Positions 12,535-25,145 of a stretch of 64,000 nt of DNA are shown here, in pieces (the stretch's first letter is position 1; each line of letters begins with the position of its first letter). The notes beneath the pieces are model-generated. The model did no database searches and was not told where the DNA came from. It saw only the letters and a list, made by a program, of their open reading frames with translations. A program made the position numbers and the translations under genes. The stretch comes from Polytrichum commune (lineage: Eukaryota > Streptophyta > Polytrichopsida > Polytrichales > Polytrichaceae), in NCBI GenBank assembly GCA_950295325.1, contig OX485805.1, positions 18,589,501-18,653,500 of the forward strand, read 5' to 3'.

Positions 12535-15500
12535 CTCCAACACCCTTTAGAAACCCTCCATTAGACTAAAACTTGGTAGCCTCATGTCGCAAAAACTATA
12601 AAAAAAAACAAACTTGAGGTGGTAGTTAGTCAAGCACCTCTCTTGGACTACGAAGCTTTAACCAAGGATAACTTCCTCAATACTTGCCTGAATGGGGCAA
12701 GTGAGGTATCCATCCTGATCTACGTGAAACGTACATGCCTATAGAGTGGTCACATGTGCACATCAGACATCAAACCTGAAAGTTATGGACGTCTAAAGCT
12801 GCTGAGGGCTTCTAGCTCTGCATCCGGATGTGGTGGTCGGACCCGACCACCTCTTTTCACCACCCTCTAGAAACACTCCCCTAGACTCATATTCAAAGGC
12901 CTTACATCACAAGAACATCAAAACAAAAGAGAATCCAAAGGTGGAGGTCTGTCACGCACCTCTCCCGGACTGCGAAGCTTTAAACAAGGATAATTTCCTC
13001 AATACTTGCCTGAATGAAGCAAGTGAGGTGTCCATCCTGATCTACGCAAAACCTACATGCCGATAGAGTGGTCACATGTGCACATCAGACATCAAACCTG
13101 AAAGTTATGGACGTTTAAAGCTGCTGAGGGCTTCTAGCTCTGCATCCGGATGTGGTGGTCGGACCCGACCACCTCTTTTCACCACCCTCTAGAAACACTC
13201 CCCTAGACTCATATTCAGAGGCCTCACATCACAAGAACATCAAAACTAAAGAGAATCCAAAGGTGAAGGTCTGTCACGCACCTCTCCCGGACTGCGAAGC
13301 TTTAACCAAGGATAATTTCCTCAATACTTGCCTGAATGAAGCAAGTGAGGTATCCATCCTGATCTACGTGAAACGTACATGCCTATAGAGTGGTCACATG
13401 TGCACATCAGACATCAAACCTGAAAGTTATGGACGTCTAAAGCTGCTGAGGGCTTCTAGCTCTGCATCCGGATGTGGTGGTCGGACCCGACCACCTCTTT
13501 TCACCACCCTCTAGAAACACTCCCCTAGACTCATATTCAAAGGCCTTACATCACAAGAACATCAAAACAAAAGAGAATCCAAAGGTGGAGGTCTGTCACG
13601 CACCTCTCCCGGACTGCGAAGCTTTAAACAAGGATAATTTCCTCAATACTTGCCTGAATGAAGCAAGTGAGGTATCCATCCTGATCTACGCAAAACCTAC
13701 ATGCCGATAGAGTGGTCACATGTGCACATCAGACATCAAACCTGAAAGTTATGGACGTTTAAAGCTGCTGAGGGCTTCTAGCTCTGCATCCGGATGTGGT
13801 GGTCGGACCCGACCACCTCTTTTCACCACCCTCTAGAAACACTCCCCTAGACTCATATTCAGAGGCCTCACATCACAAGAACATCAAAACAAAAGAGAAT
13901 CCAAAGGTGGAGGTCTGTCACGCACCTCTCCCGGACTGCGAAGCTTTAAACAAGGATAATTTCCTCAATACTTGCCTGAATGAAGCAAGTGAGGTGTCCA
14001 TCCTGATCTACGCAAAACCTACATGCCGATAGAGCGGTCACATGTGCACATCAGACATCAAACCTGAAAGTTATGGACGTTTAAAGCTGCTGAGGGCTTC
14101 TAGCTCTGCATCCGGATGTGGTGGTCGGACCCGACCACCTCTTTTCACCACCCTCTAGAAACACTCCCCTAGACTCATATTCAGAGGCCTCACATCACAA
14201 GAACATCAAAACTAAAGAGAATCCAAAGGTGAAGGTCTGTCACGCACCTCTCCCGGACTGCGAAGCTTTAACCAAGGACAACTTCCTCAATACTTGCTTG
14301 AATGGGACAAGTGAGGTGTCCATCCTGATCTACGTAAAGCGTAGATACTAATAGAGTGTTCATATGTGCAGATCAGACATGAAACATGAAAGTTATGGAC
14401 GTCTAAAGGTGCTGGGGTTTTTAGCTCTGCATCCAGATGTTGTGGTAGCACCCGACCACCACCTTTCACCACCCTTAAGAAACCCTCCCATATAGTCATA
14501 CTCCGAGGCCTCACACCGCAAAGACTTCCAAAAAAAAAAATCAAAAGGTGGTGGTCGGACCCAACCACTAGTATCCACACCCTCTACGAACAGCGAATTT
14601 GATTCCCAGTTGGTGGCATCACATTTCAAACACTTAAAACAAAAATCTAGAGATAGTGGTCGGACTCAACCACTACCATCCACACCCTTTACGAACCTTG
14701 AAATTGATTTCTATATGGTGGCCTCACATTGCAAGCACTTCAAGAAAAGAACAATATCCAGAGGTGGTGGTCGGACCCAACCACCACCACCACACCCTTT
14801 ACGAACCGTGAAATTGATTTAGACTTGGTGGCGTCAATTCGCAAACACTTCAAAAAAAATGATCCAGAGGTGGTGGTCGGACCCGACCACCATCATCCAC
14901 ACCCTTTACGAACCTTGAACTTGACTCTGATTCGGTGGCCTCACTTCGCAAACACTTCAAAAAAAAAGATCCAGAGGTGGTAGTCGGATCCGACCACCAT
15001 CATCCACCCCCTTTACGAACCTTTAACTTGACTCCGATTCTGTGGCCTCTCTTTGCAAACACTTCAAAATAAAGGATTCAGAGCTGGTGGTCGGACCCGA
15101 CCACCACCATCACACCCTTTACGAACCGTGAAATTGACTCTCATTTGGTGGCCTCATATTGCACACACTTCAAAAAAATAATGATCCAGAGGTATTGGTT
15201 GGACCCGACCATCACCATCCACACCCTTTACGAACCTTGAAATTGATTTCCATATGGTGGCCTCACATTGTAAGCACTTCAAGAAAAGAAAAATATCCAG
15301 AGGTGGTGGTCGGACCCGACCACCACCATCACATTTTTTACGAACCGTGAAATTGATTTAAACTTGGTGGCCTCACTTCGCAAACACTTCAAATGAAATG
15401 ATCCAGAAGTGGTGGTCGGACACGACCACCACCATCACATCCTTTACGAACCGTGAAATTGACTCTCACTTGGTGGCCTCACATTGCAAACACTTCAAAA

Positions 15501-16145
15501 AAATAATGATCAAGAGGTGGCAGTCGGACCCGACCACCACTATCCGCACCCTATACAAACCGTGAAATTGACTCAGACTCGGTGGCCTCACTTCGCAAAC
15601 ACTTCAAAAAAAATGATCCAGAGGTGGTGATCGGACCCGACCACCACCATCCACATCCTTTACGAACCTTGAACTTCACTCCGATTCGGTGGCCTCACTT
15701 CGCAAACACTTCAAATGAAATGATCCAGAGGTGGTGGTCGGACCCGACCACCATCATCACATCTTTTACGAACCGTGAAATTGACTCTCACTTGGTGGCC
15801 TCACATTGCAAACACTTCAAAAAAATAATAATCCAGAGGTGGTAGTCGGATCCGACCATCACCATCCACACTCTTTACGAACCTTGAACTTGACTCCGAT
15901 TCGGTGGTCTCACTTCGCAAACACTTCAAAAAAAAATCCAGAGATGGTAGTCGCACCCGACCGCCACCATCCACATCCTTTACGGACCGTGAAATTGATT
16001 CCAACTTTGTGGCCTCACTTCGCAAACACTTCAAAAAAAATAAAATCCAGTGGTGGTGGTCGGACCCGACCACCACCATCCAATACCCTTCACGAACTCT
16101 GAACATGACTCAGACTCGGTGGCCTCACTTCGCAAACACTTCCTA
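12535..16145. repeat. satellite array: 322-bp units merging into ~107-bp units
   Basis: The first part (to about 14350) has 322-bp units whose shared start (GGTGGTCGGACCCGACCACC) falls at about 12833, 13155, 13477, 13799 and 14121, plus a partial leading unit. The second part (about 14350-16145) has about 15-16 shorter units every 102-113 bp with the same 20-bp near-palindrome and a common tail (CTTTACGAACC... CGCAAACACTTCAAAAAAA). 322 is almost exactly 3 x 107. The five 78-aa open frames in the first part are identical or near-identical because of the repeat and should not be read as genes. Units 1 and 3 encode the same residues while units 2, 4 and 5 form another type. Confidence 0.92.
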
Positions 16146-16379
16146 AAAAAATATCAATAACAAAATCTTACACCTCAGGTTCAGACAACATACCCTGGCT
16201 CGGTTCGAATTGCTTGGTCGTTGTCGTTGTGAGCAGCTCCTTTCTCTGCCGGCTTCCTGGGACAGCAATGGATGGACTTTAGTTGATTGGTTTGGCTAGC
16301 AATACATATGGCTCCAACCTAACCTAATTAGAAATTTATAATATCAAAAGCAACATTAATTAATGATTGGGCAATCAAA

Positions 16380-16688
16380 TACCTGACTCTCTTCGACAAT
16401 ACTGAAGTCCATCGATAGTTGGAGCTCGGTCTCACACTTTGAGTGGGAAAGTAAAGTAACTTCTTGTTTGACAACTTGATTTTGTACAATCTCGACTGGA
16501 AGCTTGGTAAATTGGCTCGTTAACGACTTGACGGTACCGTCCAAGTTTGCAAATCGCATTGTATTAGTCTCTGCATTTCTCAACCTAGCACGCCTAATCT
16601 GCTTTGAACTAGAGAATAGGGGTTTTCTCCTTCTCCTTCGCTTTGCGATCGAAGGTGTCACACCGTCCAATGAATACACGGCATGCAT
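16380..16688 (-). CDS. unrecognised basic protein, first exon only
   Basis: I do not recognise this gene. From the ATG at 16688 the frame reads about 102 residues and reaches CAG|GTATTT, a good splice donor, at 16380. It has a strongly basic cluster (SIAKRRRRRK, then KQIRRARLR) that could be a nuclear signal, followed by a neutral to acidic stretch. It is divergent from the MULE-like gene, the two ATGs lying about 530 bp apart, so it may be a second gene of the same element or a chance frame. Further exons would lie at 16150-16300, where I see only a weak candidate. Low confidence. Confidence 0.3.
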
Positions 16689-17214
16689 TTGAGATACTAC
16701 CTCATTCACAAACTCAGCTCATCTTTCTGAAATCTGAGAGGACTTTTATGGTGTTTTGCAGCTTGTCTAAATCTCCACTACATTCCAATTTAATATACCC
16801 CTTCAATGATTTATTTAGAATATCGCATAATTGTTATTTTCATCCTTCAAATTGCGGCCAAGGGCAATCGACTTACATCTAAACTCTTATTCTAAATTAG
16901 ATAGATATTTAATTGATCCAATAAATGACGTCGGCTGTGCCTAAATTCGGTTGCCACACATTCCACACAGCTATTTATGCGCTGACATACCTTCCATCAC
17001 CCTTGCCCATGAATTTTACAGCTGCTATAATAATTTTAGCAAACAGCCAATTATCCTACAAGCCTCTAAATTATCGAACTCCATTCTCATCAGCTGGTGA
17101 TGTTCTAGAGTAGGCCATTATCAATTCAATAAATGCATTGGCACGCGCCTCTCTTGATTGCCTTTCTACATAGCAATATCAATCCAGTTGAGTTGGTCTC
17201 AGTCTCTACTCGCC

Positions 17215-20200
17215 ATGGCGGATTCAGTCTCAACCGCTGCGTTGGCTGTGCTCCGCGCCCATGGCATGGGCATTCCTCTTACCTTTCGCGTGGATGAGAA
17301 CGGACATGCTTCAGTGTCTAGTCAGCGTTTGAGTCTTAGATTCATTTTTCTAGAAGACACTATTAGTATTGAGGAGGAGGTTTTCGATGACCTCACGTCT
17401 GAACTAACTCACACAATTGGCCAGTTATCAATTCATGATGAAAATGACTGCAAGATGTGGAGACTTGCTCCCGGCAGGTATAGGGTCTATGGATTGACAG
17501 ATTCCCAGATGGCAGCATCTACGGAAATTCTTACCCCTAGCCGTTCATCTACGTGCACTATGCATACCCCTTTTCCTACTGATGTAAAGGTCAAGGTAGA
17601 GCCAGGACCAAAGACTCCTCTTCTTGCAAAAGTTAAGGTCGAACCGGACACTTTTAATTCAGTCATCACCCTTTCATCAGACGACGATGACAGTCCTCGC
17701 AGATCCACGCCTTTCGTTCCTAGTCCACCCAACCATTCTGGTCAGTCGAAGTCTCCTGTAGTTGTTTCAGATAAGTGTCTTCCATTGCAACCGCCTTCTT
17801 CATGTGTGTGCGTCAGTATCGTAGACTGTTTGAAAAAGCTGGCTACTAGGCCAGGGAAGAAGAATCTCCTAAAGAAGCTTGACTACAGTTCCATTAGACA
17901 TGAGAGAGTTCAGTACTTGCCTGCAATATTTAACGGTGATGTCATGTTTGAGTTGCCTCTTGCCGGTACTTCAGCCTCACAGACGCAAGCAAAATCTATG
18001 CAGGGCATGGATAAACGATACGATGGTCATGTTTGGACCAAAACCATCACGACCAACATCACTAATGATATGGGTCTCTCTTTTCGGTTTTCAAGTTGTG
18101 TCGGTCACCTGCGGTGTGAGAATAAGGAATGCGCCTACCTGACCCGTGAGCATCGCATCTTCGAAGTGAACGAGACAGAGTTTGACGGATGTACCTTGCA
18201 AGCATTTGTTGTTGGCCAGGGTCCTCCCAAATATTCGACTCTGGTTTGCAAGGTGTGTAAGGAACCTCCCGCTTGTCTTGCCACTTGTAGAGCTAAGATC
18301 TATTATGTATCGGGCAAGCGTAACAACACCCGTGTTTGCATCCACCTTGGAACCCATGAGCATCCTGTTAAAGTTGGCGACTATAGAGATACGAAGGTCA
18401 AAATTAGTAGCCTCATCAAAGATCAGATCGAGAAGACTCCACATGCCACGAAGAGTGCAGTTGTGTTGGAAGCAAGTAAAATGCTTGTTGGCAACTACTT
18501 GTTGAGGTCCGAGGACGATCCGCCAAAGACGCTTACTTTTGAGGAACTCGTTCCGGTGCTTGACCGATGCAAGGACATGGCCTCGCCCAACATCCGGAAT
18601 AAGGTCGTCACCTTTAGATACTTGAGGAGGTATGTTGTGATGGATAGCATTACCAAGTTGCGGGGTCTCAGCAACTGGGCTTTTGTGCAAAAGAACATGT
18701 TTCCCGGTCAAGGTGCAGAGCTTGACAAGGTCTTCGTGTTCAAGATGTCGGAGGTGGGGCCTGGAAGTGGGGTGGACTTGGTGAAGCGAATGCAGCCCAA
18801 GGGGGACCTCGAGAATGCTTGGATAATGTTCGACCACGTCAAACGGGTGAGGCAGTGGACCACCATGGCTTGTCATGTTTACGACTCGACTTATTGCCGT
18901 GTGATGACCATCGCATGTTGCGACATGCAATCCGAGGATATTGATGTGCAGATGGTGTTCTGGAAAAACCTCAACGCAGTGATGGAGAGACATGGCGTCG
19001 AAAGGCCCTACTTCAAAGGATTCATGGCGGACAGTGCGCAGGCAAACTGGAATGCCGTCCGGGTCGTATACGGGAACGGCAAGAAGGAGGATCGCATGGA
19101 CGATCGAGAGAGGACTTGTCAGTTTCACTGGACCCAGTCCATGTTGAAATACACGGACAAACACATCGCTGAAAACATGAGGGAACAACACGTGAAGATG
19201 TGCCACCAGTATAGGACGGCACGGACGCTAGCCGAGGCCGAGAGTCTTTACCATGGGCTGAGGGCCTGGTGGGTATCCGCTGGGGCCGTGACTGAAAAAA
19301 TGTTGAGTAAATTGGAGTTGTGGCTTGCCTTTTGGCACTTCCGCTATCGCCAATGGGGTGGATTTATGACAGGGGTAAGCTCATTCGATTTTTGCCATGA
19401 ACATCAATCCGGACTTTGAAGGGTTATATAGTTCTGAATTTTATGCTAACTTGACATTGCATGCGATGCCCAGAAATTCACGGAGGTAGAACTTGCTGAG
19501 ATGCCGTCTTGCAACCTTGCGGAGACTGTCCACAACAAGTGGCTTCAAGCATCCGGCAACAATGGCGGTGATCTTTATGTCGCCACGGTGGATGACTATA
19601 TCCGGGCATTCCTACAGGTTGTCAATTACTACCAGTACTTGAAGGGCGACATGGGCGGGACTGGACCGAGCAAGAAAGAGCTAAGGCTGCGGATGGCGGA
19701 ACGTAGGGCCCAGAAAACAGGTGACCCTAAGGTCCTCCAGGACCCCATGCTAGACATGCCCGGAGCCGACGAGTTCTGTACACGCGACCCTCACATGGCG
19801 GGAGAGGAAGTGTTTGGCTTGATGAAGCGGAAGCTAGACCTGCCCCTTGGAGCTGATGAAGAGTCGCACAGGCCTGATAAGGTCAACTTCTTGCATCCCC
19901 GTGGCATTGGTAGGGTTGTCAGGACTCGTTCCACTCACATGCCAATAATTCTTGAAGAGGAAGATTCTGATGTCCAGAAAATTGCACCCCCAGCGCCACA
20001 TGCCAACGATGTCATCCCGTCCCCCACCCCCAAGGGACGGATCCGGCACGTCTTTGTTGTCGAGGAGACTAGGGTGAACGTGAAGGAGTGGCACATCGCT
20101 CGGTTGCCAAAAACTTCTGCCAAATGTTGTTGGGCCCAAAGAGCTGTCACCAAAAAGAAGTGTACTGAGAGAATCGTAAGGGGTGTGAAATCAACCCCCA

Positions 20201-20958
20201 CCCCTACGTACACCGGTCTATGGCACAGCACTAGGAGGAATGTGAAAGAATCCACAGAATTCTTCTTCTGCTCAGATGATATCGAGAGGTGCGTCAAGGG
20301 TAGGAGGCGCAAATGGGTCATGCAATACTCTGCGCAGCAGGAGAGACCAAGCATTCCGGATGTTTGGCCAGTGAAACTTGGTACAAACCTCAAGCAATGT
20401 GAGATCTTGGCCCTCGAAGCAGCCGGATTCCAACTGCCGTAGAAAGTGACGGTCTCGCCCAGAAGGCTCTTTTCCACAGCCCCGTCTCCGGCAAATCTAG
20501 ACTCCGTGCCGGTGCCCGCGGATGCAGACAGGTATCCTAGCAAGAGAGAAGGGAAGATCGTCAAGCGCACCGCAACCCGTCCAAACCCTCAGCAGAGGCT
20601 ATCCATGGGCTTTTCGGATTCCCTCAAAGCTCGACTCCGCTCGGTCACAATGATTCCTCACCCTGGCCATGGTTGCATCATTGCGCTAGACTCGATGACG
20701 CCACCCGACGTGACACAATACCAAATCACCATCAGCTCCCTTCCAAGTTGCACCTGCCCCACATTCAAGAAGACAATGACCAATTTTAGAGGGAGGAGTC
20801 AGTTCTCGTATTGCAAACATGTCTACTTCATCCTTTTAAAGGTCTGCCATCGCAATCCAGATGTAGACCTTTTCATCCACGCGCCAACCTTCAGTTTCAA
20901 CGAGGTCAAAGTAGTCCTCGAGAGTGGAATCTTAACTCACCCTTTGGATCGGACCTAG
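17215..20958 (+). pseudogene. MULE-like transposase with GCM/WRKY-type and SWIM zinc fingers, one internal TAG
   Basis: Start at 17215 (GCCATGGCG context). Exon 1 is 17215-19374; the intron is 19375-19473; exon 2 runs from 19474 to the stop at 20958, phase 0. Residues about 125-142 hold two VKVEP motifs (SUMO-acceptor type), followed at about 150-159 by VITLSSDDDD, a SUMO-interaction-like motif. Residues about 297-395 carry Cys pairs and CIHLGTHEHPV, a GCM/WRKY-like finger. A DDE-type core follows, with VYDSTYCRV, then FMADSAQANWNAV, and after the splice NLAETVHNKW, matching the D-D-E order of MULE transposases. Near the C-terminus CTC plus YCKH form a SWIM finger (CxCxnCxH). A single in-frame TAG (20440-20442) separates the core from the SWIM finger; the frame is open on both sides. 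TIRs were not found. Confidence 0.75.
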
Positions 20959-21640
20959 GAATTAGTCTAGGAGTGTCCCTTTCTAAAATCAACCTGGTCG
21001 ATGAAGTAGTGCCTATTCATCCATGTTTCTAATCGAGTCCGGCATTGACTAAGTAATATAAGATTTGCACTCAGTAATATAAGATTGTCAGTTTGTCTCC
21101 ACCCTGGTCAGATTGAGCATCTAAATCTTGGTAGCAGTTCAATATATGTTGTGTATTCTCAAATCAACTATACCATCCATATCATGTTTTACACAATTTT
21201 CTATAATAAATATAATCTCATGGATTATTTTTATTCCCTTCAAAATGTTGTATTACAATACTCAATTGTGCCATGTGTCTCTCTCCCGGATGAACACTAC
21301 ATGTTCAATTTGGAGGTGCTTCCTATGTCTATCAATTCTACTTCCGTGTTGCCAATTTCCTAGATGATTCGGACTTCAATTATACCAATCTCGAAAAAAT
21401 CATTTTCATATATTCTTTCTTGGGATCATCCTTGGTTTTAATCATTTACTTATCTATTATATCACAATGTTTCTATCATTTTAGCACTTCCCGGTTTCCA
21501 ATTTTAATGAGACCATTTCAAATTCAGGGCCTTTTTGTTTATTTTTTGACCTATGCATTCCACGGAAATAGGTCATTTTTTTACTATTCTTGGAACATTC
21601 TTGGAACATTCTGAGTATATTCGAATATTTTTAATATGCC
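20959..21640. other. AT-rich non-coding spacer
   Basis: Immediately 3' of the MULE-like gene. A duplicated phrase (AGTAATATAAGATT near 21051 and 21074) is visible. No gene, and no inverted repeat that would mark the right end of the MULE, could be recognised. Confidence 0.45.
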
Positions 21641-21799
21641 TAACTTTAGTCAGAGAACTTTGCTATTTTTACATCCTTTCCGCTCTCCGTTCTCCAAATC
21701 TCCGCTCTCTGCTCACCGCTCACATACAAGTGTCCTCCATCCACTCTCTTCCATTCCCGTTGCTTCTGTTTCTATTAGTTCTGTGTTGACAGGTCCACC

Positions 21800-22618
21800 C
21801 CCTCCTCTCCCACGACGGGCTCCGATTGTTGTGCAGGAGCGACATTGGAGCAATGATGCTGTGAAATTTTTATTGGAACAATGAAAGTTAACGTCGAGGC
21901 ACACAATACGATCACTATGCGATCGTATTAATGGGCGCGTGTGCACAAGCTTTTGATTACGCAGTTCCCTCAGGAGTCTGGGCGGAAGATCAAGTCCTTG
22001 TCAGACAAGTGGGAGAAGTTGCGGAGCACCTATTCCAAGATCAAGAAATTGCGCAACCAAATGGGTGTAGGTGTGCGGGACGACGGTGCGAAATTCATAT
22101 GGTACGATCAAATTGACAAAATTCTTAGTCTCACTGCAAAGGCCAACGGTGTTCCAAGGACAATGGACCAAGGTGTGCCTGTGCCCGGCACCAGGACTTT
22201 CACCGCTCCAACGGAGGGTTGCGAGGAGCCCGATGGAGACAGTGAGCCATCTTGGGTGCACTCACCGCAGCGCACCAATCCGGAAGCACACAGTGGAGCT
22301 AACCATCAGAGCAACGGCACCACTCCACGAACACGAGCATCAAATTTAGTCGGGGTTTCGGGGAAAGGTACTAATTCCACACCCTCTAAACGGGCTAGGG
22401 TTGACAGGAATTTGATGGATTCATTGGATAGACTTGCAGATTCAACTGCTGAGATAGAACGATTGAGAATCGAAGCTGCACTAACAATGCACAAAGATAA
22501 TTTAATAGAACGCCAGGAAAACAGAAAATTGGAACTTGAAATGTTTAGATTGCAACAAGCTAGCAGGGAAAGGATGGCGGCTATGTTTGTAGAAGTTGTC
22601 AAAAAAAATTCTCAATAG
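21800..22618 (+). pseudogene. PIF/Harbinger Myb/SANT-like accessory protein, broken N-terminus
   Basis: The frame 21941-22618 reads SDKWEKLRSTYSKIKKLRNQ and FIWYDQIDKIL, the helix-turn-helix pattern of the trihelix Myb/SANT-like protein encoded by PIF/Harbinger elements, then a Ser/Thr/Pro-rich linker. It ends in a basic, Gln/Glu-rich helix (LDRLADSTAEIERLR to QQASRERMAAMFVEVVKK) typical of a coiled coil. The beginning of the Myb domain (WSNDAVKFLLEQ) is in a different frame, 21636-21884, which ends at a TGA (21882-21884); a frame change near 21920 is needed to join them. The family member normally binds the TIRs and helps the transposase, which lies on the opposite strand at 25.4-26.8 kb, tail to tail. 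Confidence 0.7.
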
Positions 22619-23336
22619 ATACTGCAGTGATAGATCGATGCCGAGAGAGCTTTGGTTTGAGTTTTAGGGTTTAGGAATGTATGGAGCCAATGTGGTTATG
22701 TATTGTACACCAAAGTGCTTGATTCACATTCCTTTAATGTATGTGGGTGTTATTTTTTAGTTCGTTTGAAAGCTCACAACTTCTTGTGGACTCTCGCAAT
22801 TTCACGGTCACAGATTTTGTCGGATGTGTGACATGGCACTATGATCCTCACTATTCAAGCACCTATTTATAAGATTCTGCATGCCATTCCTTACACTTCT
22901 CTTATATCTCTTCCTACATTGAAGATGCGTTGCTTCAAAAACCCGGATTAGCTTCAAAGACCTCAATTTTGGTCCACCCAAGTCATGTGAGATGAATCGA
23001 CCACACATGGTGTTTTTTTGGCGTTGTGGGTAATTCCAAATAGTAAGTGACGCCAAATATCATATTCAGTGTAGCAAAAGGGATCCCAAATGAGTGTTGA
23101 TGGTAGGTATTGACCCGGAAATTGTTGGCTAACTTTCAGAGTAAGTAAAGCACTTCTAGGGTCATTGGATTAGGCTGCACAACTTCCCGGACCAATTATT
23201 CAAGAGGCATATTGATATTTTAAACAGTACCAGAAGGGAAATGATGAAGCCAGCAAAGCGAGTCGAGTGCAGGCGTTAAATTCCAGGAAGTTGGTTCACA
23301 TTTTTCGATAATTCGATCCCTCTCAACACTTGAGCA

Positions 23337-23512
23337 GTGTCCAGGGAGATTTTAGGGCAAAATCGCTTTTAAGATCCAACCGGTTACATGTTGTGTTTAA
23401 TGAGGTATATTCCACGGATTCCGCTAAAACAATCGGTCATTTTCCTAAAGTCTCAAACGTCAACCATTTGTTTCTCAAATCTCAATCGGTTAGTCATTGG
23501 TTATCCCCATGC
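23337..23512 (+). repeat. MITE-like dispersed repeat family A, diverged copy
   Basis: Shares with the 30.85-, 45.6- and 53.2-kb copies, in order: the AGATTTTxGGGCA start, AACCGGTTACATGTTG, GTATATTC, TCATTTTCCTA, and the CAACC/TTTCTCAA block. The most diverged of the five copies. Confidence 0.65.
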
Positions 23513-23639
23513 ATTGCACTTCAATTGATTAAGGTATGTCGGTGTTTTTGGGTTCAGAATACTCGGTGTTCTCCATAACAAAGCTTGTGTTGCATTAGCC
23601 AAATCTATGACAAAGCATGTGCAAAAACCTCGTTGAAAA

Positions 23640-23860
23640 TCGGACCTCCCTTACTTTAGTTATGCTTGTTAGAAATTTCATGTTTGTTGATTTCTTAACC
23701 TAGATACATAAGTCTTCCCAATTGTGTTCACTAATGAGTGTACAATAGATATTAATGTTTGAGGACGTAGTCCAATCCCTTTTGAACATGTGTATGTAAG
23801 ACGTTTGCTCTTTGATGTCGCCAATCCATACCAATCATATATAGGGACCCCATTGAGAAT
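23640..23860 (+). repeat. dispersed repeat family B, copy 1
   Basis: Matches 52945-53160 in order: CCTCCC..TTTAGTT, CATGTTT.TTGATT, then TTGA.GAC.TAGTCCAAT..TTTTGAACATGTGT and a GTTTGCTCT.TGAT block. No ends or target duplication could be fixed. Confidence 0.6.
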
Positions 23861-24472
23861 TGTAACCGCACAAAACACACATAACCTTACGACTGTCATT
23901 CGGTGGCCACTTGCCAAGTGTCAAGGATGAGATGTCAACTTAATGAACGAGAAATTATTCACTGCGAATTGTGTTCCTCATTTGTTGCCAATAAAAGTCA
24001 AATTGGTTGTTTATACATTTTACAACACTAACATCTTTACTTGATAAAACACGACATTTATAAAATCAACATATAAATACATAGTATTGTGTAACTCCGA
24101 ATAGTAAGTAACACTACATACAATATTTGGTTAGCCAAGGACTGTTGTAAAAATCTTGTATTTCGGGGAAAGGGCACTTGTCTTCACACTTACATGGCAC
24201 ACAACTTCACATTCCTAATCTAAGGATCACTATTGAACCTAGTAGGCTCAGGCATGCATGGTGTCAAATGAACCTAAGTTCATTCATTGGATCCCAAATC
24301 CTAGTGGGTGCCTACATACCCTACCTTAATGTGAGTGATGGAATGGAATGTGGGTACACCAAAGTGTGACATGGCGTACAAGATATTAATTCCTTGGAGC
24401 ATTATCAAATTCATATCATGCAAGTAAGAACGTACTAAGATCACAACTACCTACACATGTGAGTATTTTGGT

Positions 24473-25145
24473 CAGGGTTGTCTACTGTGTTGTGACGGAG
24501 GCTAATCTCGGCATAATGTCATGCCGTCACGACACGTATCCATCACGACATTATGCCGGATGCTGTCTTTATCCTGACGGACTTGAATTTTACCAAATTT
24601 TGTGTGTAATTATATTACCCCATTTCGGACACGTAGGATGTAAGATGTCCACGTGTGATGACATGTCAACAAAGTAGAGGTAAAGTGGGAAAAAAATTAC
24701 TAGCGCCCATCCACCCCCGTTCCCAACCCCCGTCCGGCAAAAAATAAATAAGTAAATAAATGTTCTCGACCCCGTCCGTTCCGTTCCCCCCCCCCCCTCG
24801 GTCCGCGGGGGGGGGGGAATGTTCCTTTCCCTGTCCGCCCCCGTTCCCGCACCCGTCCGCCCCACCCTCGTCCCCCGTCCGTCCCACACCCTCCTTAGTC
24901 ATATTTTACTACTTTGATTTTAACAGAATAATAAACACAATGGCAAAATGGTTTACCTGGCGCTAGGCATATCCACGTCCACGTCGGCCTTTCTGCCACA
25001 TAGGACGCCACCTTGGCAAGAAGGTAAGTATTTTACCCACCCTACTAGCTTCCCCCTAGGTTGACCCTACGTGGACCCTATTGTGTCGTGACGGAGGGGT
25101 CTGTCACGACACGACACCGTCATGACATCGGGATAGACAACCCTG
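24473..25145. mobile_element. non-autonomous hAT element (673 bp) with 8-bp target duplication
   Basis: Both ends read CAGGGTTGTCTA inward (left 24473, right complement ending at 25145), followed by a related GACGG/GTCACGACA-type subterminal region. The flanks are the exact 8-bp duplication ATTTTGGT (24465-24472 and 25146-25153). CAGGG ends and an 8-bp duplication are the hAT signature. Internally there is a cruciform-like C12-CTCGGTCCG-CGGGG run near 24785-24820 and a Pro/Gly-codon-like CCCGTCCG block. There is no transposase, so it is a MITE-class element. It lies between the two PIF/Harbinger genes. Confidence 0.92.

Larger units (their letters stand above)
22619..24464. other. spacer within the presumed Harbinger element, with dispersed repeats
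   Basis: No gene seen. It contains one copy of the ~220-bp dispersed repeat (23337-23512) and one copy of a second dispersed repeat (about 23640-23860). Several poorly supported small open frames on both strands have no recognisable content. Confidence 0.5.

Noticed and set aside
12830-14351. Five 77-78-residue frames with near-identical sequence
   Set aside because: They repeat exactly with the 322-bp satellite unit and have no known domain.
18091-19206. 371-residue minus-strand frame
   Set aside because: It is the complement of the MULE-like exon and has no family resemblance of its own.
7199-21715. GAGAGCGGAGAGC run near 7203 and its complement near 21680-21715 as TIRs of one large element
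   Set aside because: Simple purine-rich repeats; they would enclose the satellite and two unrelated genes, and no target duplication was found.
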